A stretch of DNA of 64,000 nt, from contig BJKQ01000011.1 in the NCBI GenBank assembly GCA_006538405.1, positions 390,001 through 454,000 on the forward strand, given 5' to 3'. Position numbers and translations under genes: made by a program. Under the pieces are notes generated by a model, which was not told the DNA's origin, ran no database searches, and was given only the letters and a program-made list of their open reading frames with translations. Of the stretch, positions 60,401 through 64,000 are shown one piece after another (position 1 is the stretch's first letter; each line of letters opens with the position of its first letter). The stretch comes from Hansfordia pulvinata. Lineage: Eukaryota > Ascomycota > Sordariomycetes > Xylariales.

Positions 60401-62305
60401 GGTGGCGGTAATGGGTGGTTGTGAAGAAGCTGGTGGGCGGGGTTTGCAACGGTCAGTAATGCTGCAAAATGAGCTGGCCAGAGGTCAGGCAAGGGACAAA
60501 GGCGAAGCGGCACAGGTACACACAGATACACACGAGACTTGAAGCAAGGAGACCCGGTTGTCAGCAGCAGCGGATGCGAGGGTAGTGGTGATGGTGGGAA
60601 GGGTACAGTCTGTGAGGGCGTACGAATGAGTCCCGTCACTGCACTGCGACGGCTGCTGGACCCCCCTGGACCGCCCCGCGCCTGCACTGGGCAAAGCTCG
60701 GTAGGTAGGCGGGATTCAGCGCCCAAGCCGCCTGTAGACAGCGGCCAGGGCACCTGCAGCGGCCCAGAGAGAGCGCTCAAGACTGCTTGGCCGCCATGGA
60801 GGGGCTGCCCGCCAAACTGCCTGCGGGCAGCGGGCGGCGTGCAGCGGGCCTCTTCCACCACGAAACGATGAATTTGTGGGCTATGTACTACCGAGAGCGC
60901 ACACAAATCACGTCCGACTTCTTGTCGATGCTCACCCGGCAGCCACCAAGCGTGGCCGCTGCACCGTCACTTGACGGCGCAGCTCGGAAAACAGCAGTTT
61001 TCGAAAATTGCAGGATTTCAATTCATTATACTCACATGGAGGGGATGTATGAGGTGCGACTCGGGTAGGCGACACGGCGGTGATGGTTGAGCAACTGTGT
61101 AATTCCCGCCCACCCAGGAATTTTTTGAGCAGATGCAAAAAATATTCGCCCGCGACGGAACACGCCCACGTGCGGGTGTTGTATTGGAGGGGTACCGGGT
61201 CGCTCAGCCCATGCCCCGCCTAGCTCCAGGTACCTCACAGTTGCCCGCGCCCCGGGAAAGCGACCTGCCGTAGGTACTCTAGCAAACGGGCCTAGGGCTT
61301 CGCTGTTCGGCCAGCCATGCACAGACTACTACAGAATAGGATATTTGTACAGTCCCTTTATCGTCATCTTCAACTTGGACAAGCAGGCCCTGATCCGGGT
61401 ATTCAAGGTATGGAAGTGCTATTTGAGACGTCTGCCTCGCTAGGTCACCTCCAATGAGGTCATACAGGCCTTTGGCATTCATGATGGTGTTTTCGTAAAT
61501 GCCGCGACGGTCGAGGCGACGCAGTTCCTTGGATACGGGACGTTTACTCGGAGCAAAGCTGCAGGGCCAATTGGCGCGCCTAGCAATCATCATGCCGCAT
61601 AGCTGCCTCATGTAGTGGTTTGGCTGCGAGTCGTTGTCACTCACCCTGAGCCCGCAAGCGGAAGACGCGGGTCTACCATGAGGTATACTTCGTTCCAGGG
61701 AAACAGCGCGCATTCTCTCGCTTATAGGAGTCTGAACCATTTGTTGGCTATACCAATCGAGCCGGCAGTCAGAGCAGATCGATCCAGGCTTTGAGCAACT
61801 CGGATCAGGCATTTGAGCGAACTGTCACGCAACTGGCAGTGTGTCACAAGAGTAGAATGGGATATCTTTCGAGTCGTAAAGCTCATCAACTGGTTGTGAA
61901 TGTCCATATCATTGACGCCGGTCACCTCTTTAAAAGACCCGAACCTGGGTGATGTGAGTTTGTGACATACATGCCTGCCCTAAAGACGGAACAGCAAACG
62001 AGATCCCGTCCAGCAACCCCCGAGTCCATGCCGATGTGTAGTTGCTCATGCAGTCTGGGATTTCCTGATAAGTACCGCCCCTTTTATTTTTATCTTGCGT
62101 TCCTCATCAGGTTCGTCCTCGAAACCTCTCCTCTTCGTCCTGCTTTTCCTTTCCGAAATTTCCTTCATCCGTAGGAGTTGGCAGGCCACTGCTGGTGTTG
62201 CGCATGATGCCCTGTTCGGCGATCGACGAGACCGGCTTTCGGGCGATAGGCGCTTGCCGCGGGCCGGCAGTCCTGGGTTGTGTAGGATCAAACGGAGCCC
62301 CAGAC
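60401..62305. other. Intergenic region, 1.9 kb
   Basis: NAC alpha promoter side (to about 61.0 kb) and the 3' flank of the eL14 gene. A minus-strand frame of 177 codons (61279-61812) has no recognisable content. No RNA gene is seen. Confidence 0.45.
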
Positions 62306-62915
62306 TTACGCCGACGCCTTGACCTTGGCCAGAGCCTTGCGCTCCTCGAAGCGGCGCTGCTTCTTGAGGCGCATGACCTTGAAGCGGTCGAAGTCGGTCA
62401 GGGCCTGTCGTCTCGCGGTCTGCTCTTGTCTCTTGGCCCAGTTGGTCTCCTTCCACTTGGCATCGATGCCAGCCTTCTCCCACGCGCTCTTCAGGGTGCC
62501 GTTGCGCACACCACGGGGCAGCTTCTCGATCTTCAGGGGGGCAAGCAGAACCTCGGACAGGTTGATAGCCTGGCGGGGGACGGCGAGCTTGGCGTCGGCG
62601 GCGGGACCGTCGATCAGGGCCTGTTGATCTGAGGTCAGTATGGAATCATCATGCGAACGGACCATCCGTCCGTCCTGTCTTCGTCCCGTTGTCTGCGCGG
62701 CCTTCTGCCAATGCTATCCATGCGTTTCCTCCTCTTGCGCGACTTTGGGCGACCGGACCGGATATGGGGTTGTGGGTTGAACGTACGCGCTTGTGGTCGA
62801 TGATCTCGACAATGGCGGCCAGTCTGCCGGCGTAGGGGCTGTTGCCCTGGACGAGGACGATACGGCCGACCTCGACCAGGCGCCAGTTCGGTGACTCAAT
62901 AGCAATGTCGCCCAT
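62306..62915 (-). CDS. RPL14: 60S ribosomal protein eL14, 147 aa
   Basis: Coding exons are 62787-62915 and 62306-62620, separated by a 166-nt intron (GTACGT...CAACAG, phase 0). The start [21 protein letters not shown] is followed by a KOW-type segment ([19 protein letters not shown], then LIDGP after the splice). The basic C-terminal half carries [30 protein letters not shown]. These match eL14 of the large cytosolic ribosomal subunit. Just upstream there is a 5' UTR intron, 62934-63081, with GTAAGT donor, CTAAC branch and CGCAG acceptor, typical of ribosomal protein genes. The stop TAA overlaps a GTAAGT, so an alternative 3' splice cannot be fully excluded, but the length is normal as it stands. 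Confidence 0.95.
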
Positions 62916-62933
62916 CTTGACAAAGTGCTGCTG

Positions 62934-63081
62934 CTGCGTCGCGGGAGTATCGTTAGACCAATTCAAGGCAGCGGAGATGGGTGCGCCGGCGAGGTGGAGA
63001 GAGCCGAGAATGAACGTAAGGTCGGAGCGCTGGTCGAGGGGTGCCGAAGATGCAGATGCGGAAGGGAGAGGTCTGACTTAC
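62934..63081 (-). other. 5' UTR intron of RPL14
   Basis: GTAAGT donor, CTAAC about 17 nt before a CGCAG acceptor, and no in-frame ATG upstream. It ends 18 bases before the chosen start codon. Confidence 0.65.
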
Positions 63082-64000
63082 TGGAGGTGATACCGGGGTT
63101 AGTAGTCGACGTGTGGTTTGGTGATGCTCTCGATCAGTCAACTCGGACGTGCCTCGAATTTCCCTGAGCGATCTTGGGGAGGGCTGGCTCGGCTCGGCTG
63201 CGGGAATGAAATGTGTGCGGCGCCCGGCCATGCAAAACTCCCTTGCCCTAACCTGCAGAAAATTATTTCGGCTGTGCACACCGACCCGGACTCATGCGCT
63301 AATCCGTTTTCACCCTGGTGTGGCTTGTCCACCGCAGTGAAAGCGCGATACGTACCCCAGCCACATGAACTGGCGGGTCTTCGCTTTTGATTGGCCGCGT
63401 TCGCGGTGGCCATAGCTCCTTGCTCCTGTGCTGGCTTTTCGCGTGTCCTTCGTGTCGCAAGCACTATTTCTTCTCGGCCTTCCCGTCCGTCTCATCGATC
63501 AATCTTCACCCTCGGCCCTCGGGCACGCCTGCTCCAAACCCAATGTCATTCCGCATCATCTTGTCAGAAGCGCCATGCCTATTATTCCTCTGACGCTCAT
63601 GGTAAGTCACTTCTCAGTTCATCGCGGTCCACAGCCGCTGCCGTCGTTATGATGAGTAAAATTTGCGATTGATTCTGTTCCGATGGCACTCTCGCCGGAG
63701 TCGCTATATCGGGCAGAAATGTGATAGTTAATTCTTACATATTCTGACTCGACCTTGTTATTTTCAAAATATCAAAGCCATCAGTTCTGGCACTCTTGCT
63801 AACTTTCCTCAAGACGTAGGTTTTGCTCCTGAAATTTGGCGGCCCTCGAGGTCGACGCACATCGCCAAGCCGACCTCCTGCGTCGGCGTCAACCGAGCTG
63901 TCGTGTGGAAGGCTCGCTCTTGCGATCTCGGCAGTTCATCGCCCCTTGCATGATCGGATTTTGCCCTTTCCCGTAAACTCCCACTTGGATTTGACCCGAG
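63082..64000. other. RPL14 promoter and right edge of the window
   Basis: Contains the RPL14 upstream region. To its right is a short plus-strand coding candidate (see 63575-63601) that would make this a divergent promoter. Beyond 63.6 kb the DNA is more AT-rich and intron-like until about 63820. Confidence 0.4.
63575..63601 (+). CDS. Possible first exon of a gene running off the right end
   Basis: ATG followed by PIIPLTLM ends at a consensus GTAAGT donor (63602). A CTAAC branch site and a TAG acceptor occur about 215 bases later (acceptor ending at 63819), with an open frame afterwards. The peptide is too short to identify and the downstream frame is not recognisable. Confidence 0.25.

Noticed and set aside
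61279..61812. Minus-strand frame of 177 codons downstream of eL14
   Set aside because: No signal peptide, domain or splice pattern, and ordinary composition for a chance frame.

Overview
The window is nuclear DNA of a filamentous ascomycete, most likely a Sordariomycete and plausibly Hypocreales. It is GC-rich, with short GT-AG introns (mostly 58-150 nt) that carry CTAAC/CTGAC branch sites. Fungal-type proteins include MED12, EFR3, a Zn2Cys6 regulator, an ankyrin/PH/ORD oxysterol-binding protein and a Fungal_N-domain protein. The species is not identifiable from the sequence alone.

Layout. 1-7.3 kb: the 3' end of MED12 (+), a small secreted low-complexity protein (+) and a multi-exon Fungal_N-domain protein (+). 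7.95-11.4 kb: EFR3 (-), a plasma-membrane scaffold for PI4-kinase. 11.4-36.6 kb: about 25 kb that is almost gene-free, holding only one tRNA-Gly(GCC) at 15.8 kb and one compact Zn2Cys6 transcription factor (-, 26.2-27.4 kb). 36.6-47.5 kb: three minus-strand genes, namely a peroxisomal acyl-CoA thioesterase, an Osh1/Osh2-type oxysterol-binding protein with an apparent 1-nt frameshift, and a 4'-phosphopantetheinyl transferase. 48.6-55.6 kb: an RBM5/RBM10-like RNA-binding protein (+) and a second secreted low-complexity protein (+). 57.8-63.1 kb: three minus-strand housekeeping genes, namely ATP synthase subunit d, NAC alpha and ribosomal protein eL14.

The genes do not form a single pathway or biosynthetic cluster. 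The common themes are housekeeping (transcription, splicing, translation, ATP synthesis) and lipid or membrane biology (EFR3, oxysterol-binding protein, thioesterase). Most exon boundaries given here were set by matching intron phase, branch site and protein continuity by eye. The exceptions are flagged.

The most striking unexplained signal is a dispersed octamer, TACGAGTA / TACTCGTA. I located 37 exact copies, all intergenic. Thirty-one of them lie between 12.1 and 33.9 kb, in the gene-poor region around the lone transcription factor, and at 21224-21237 two copies form the 14-bp palindrome TACGAGTACTCGTA. A second family of TACCTA/TAGGTA words clusters near 12.6-12.85 kb, 20.1-20.2 kb and 44.3-44.6 kb.
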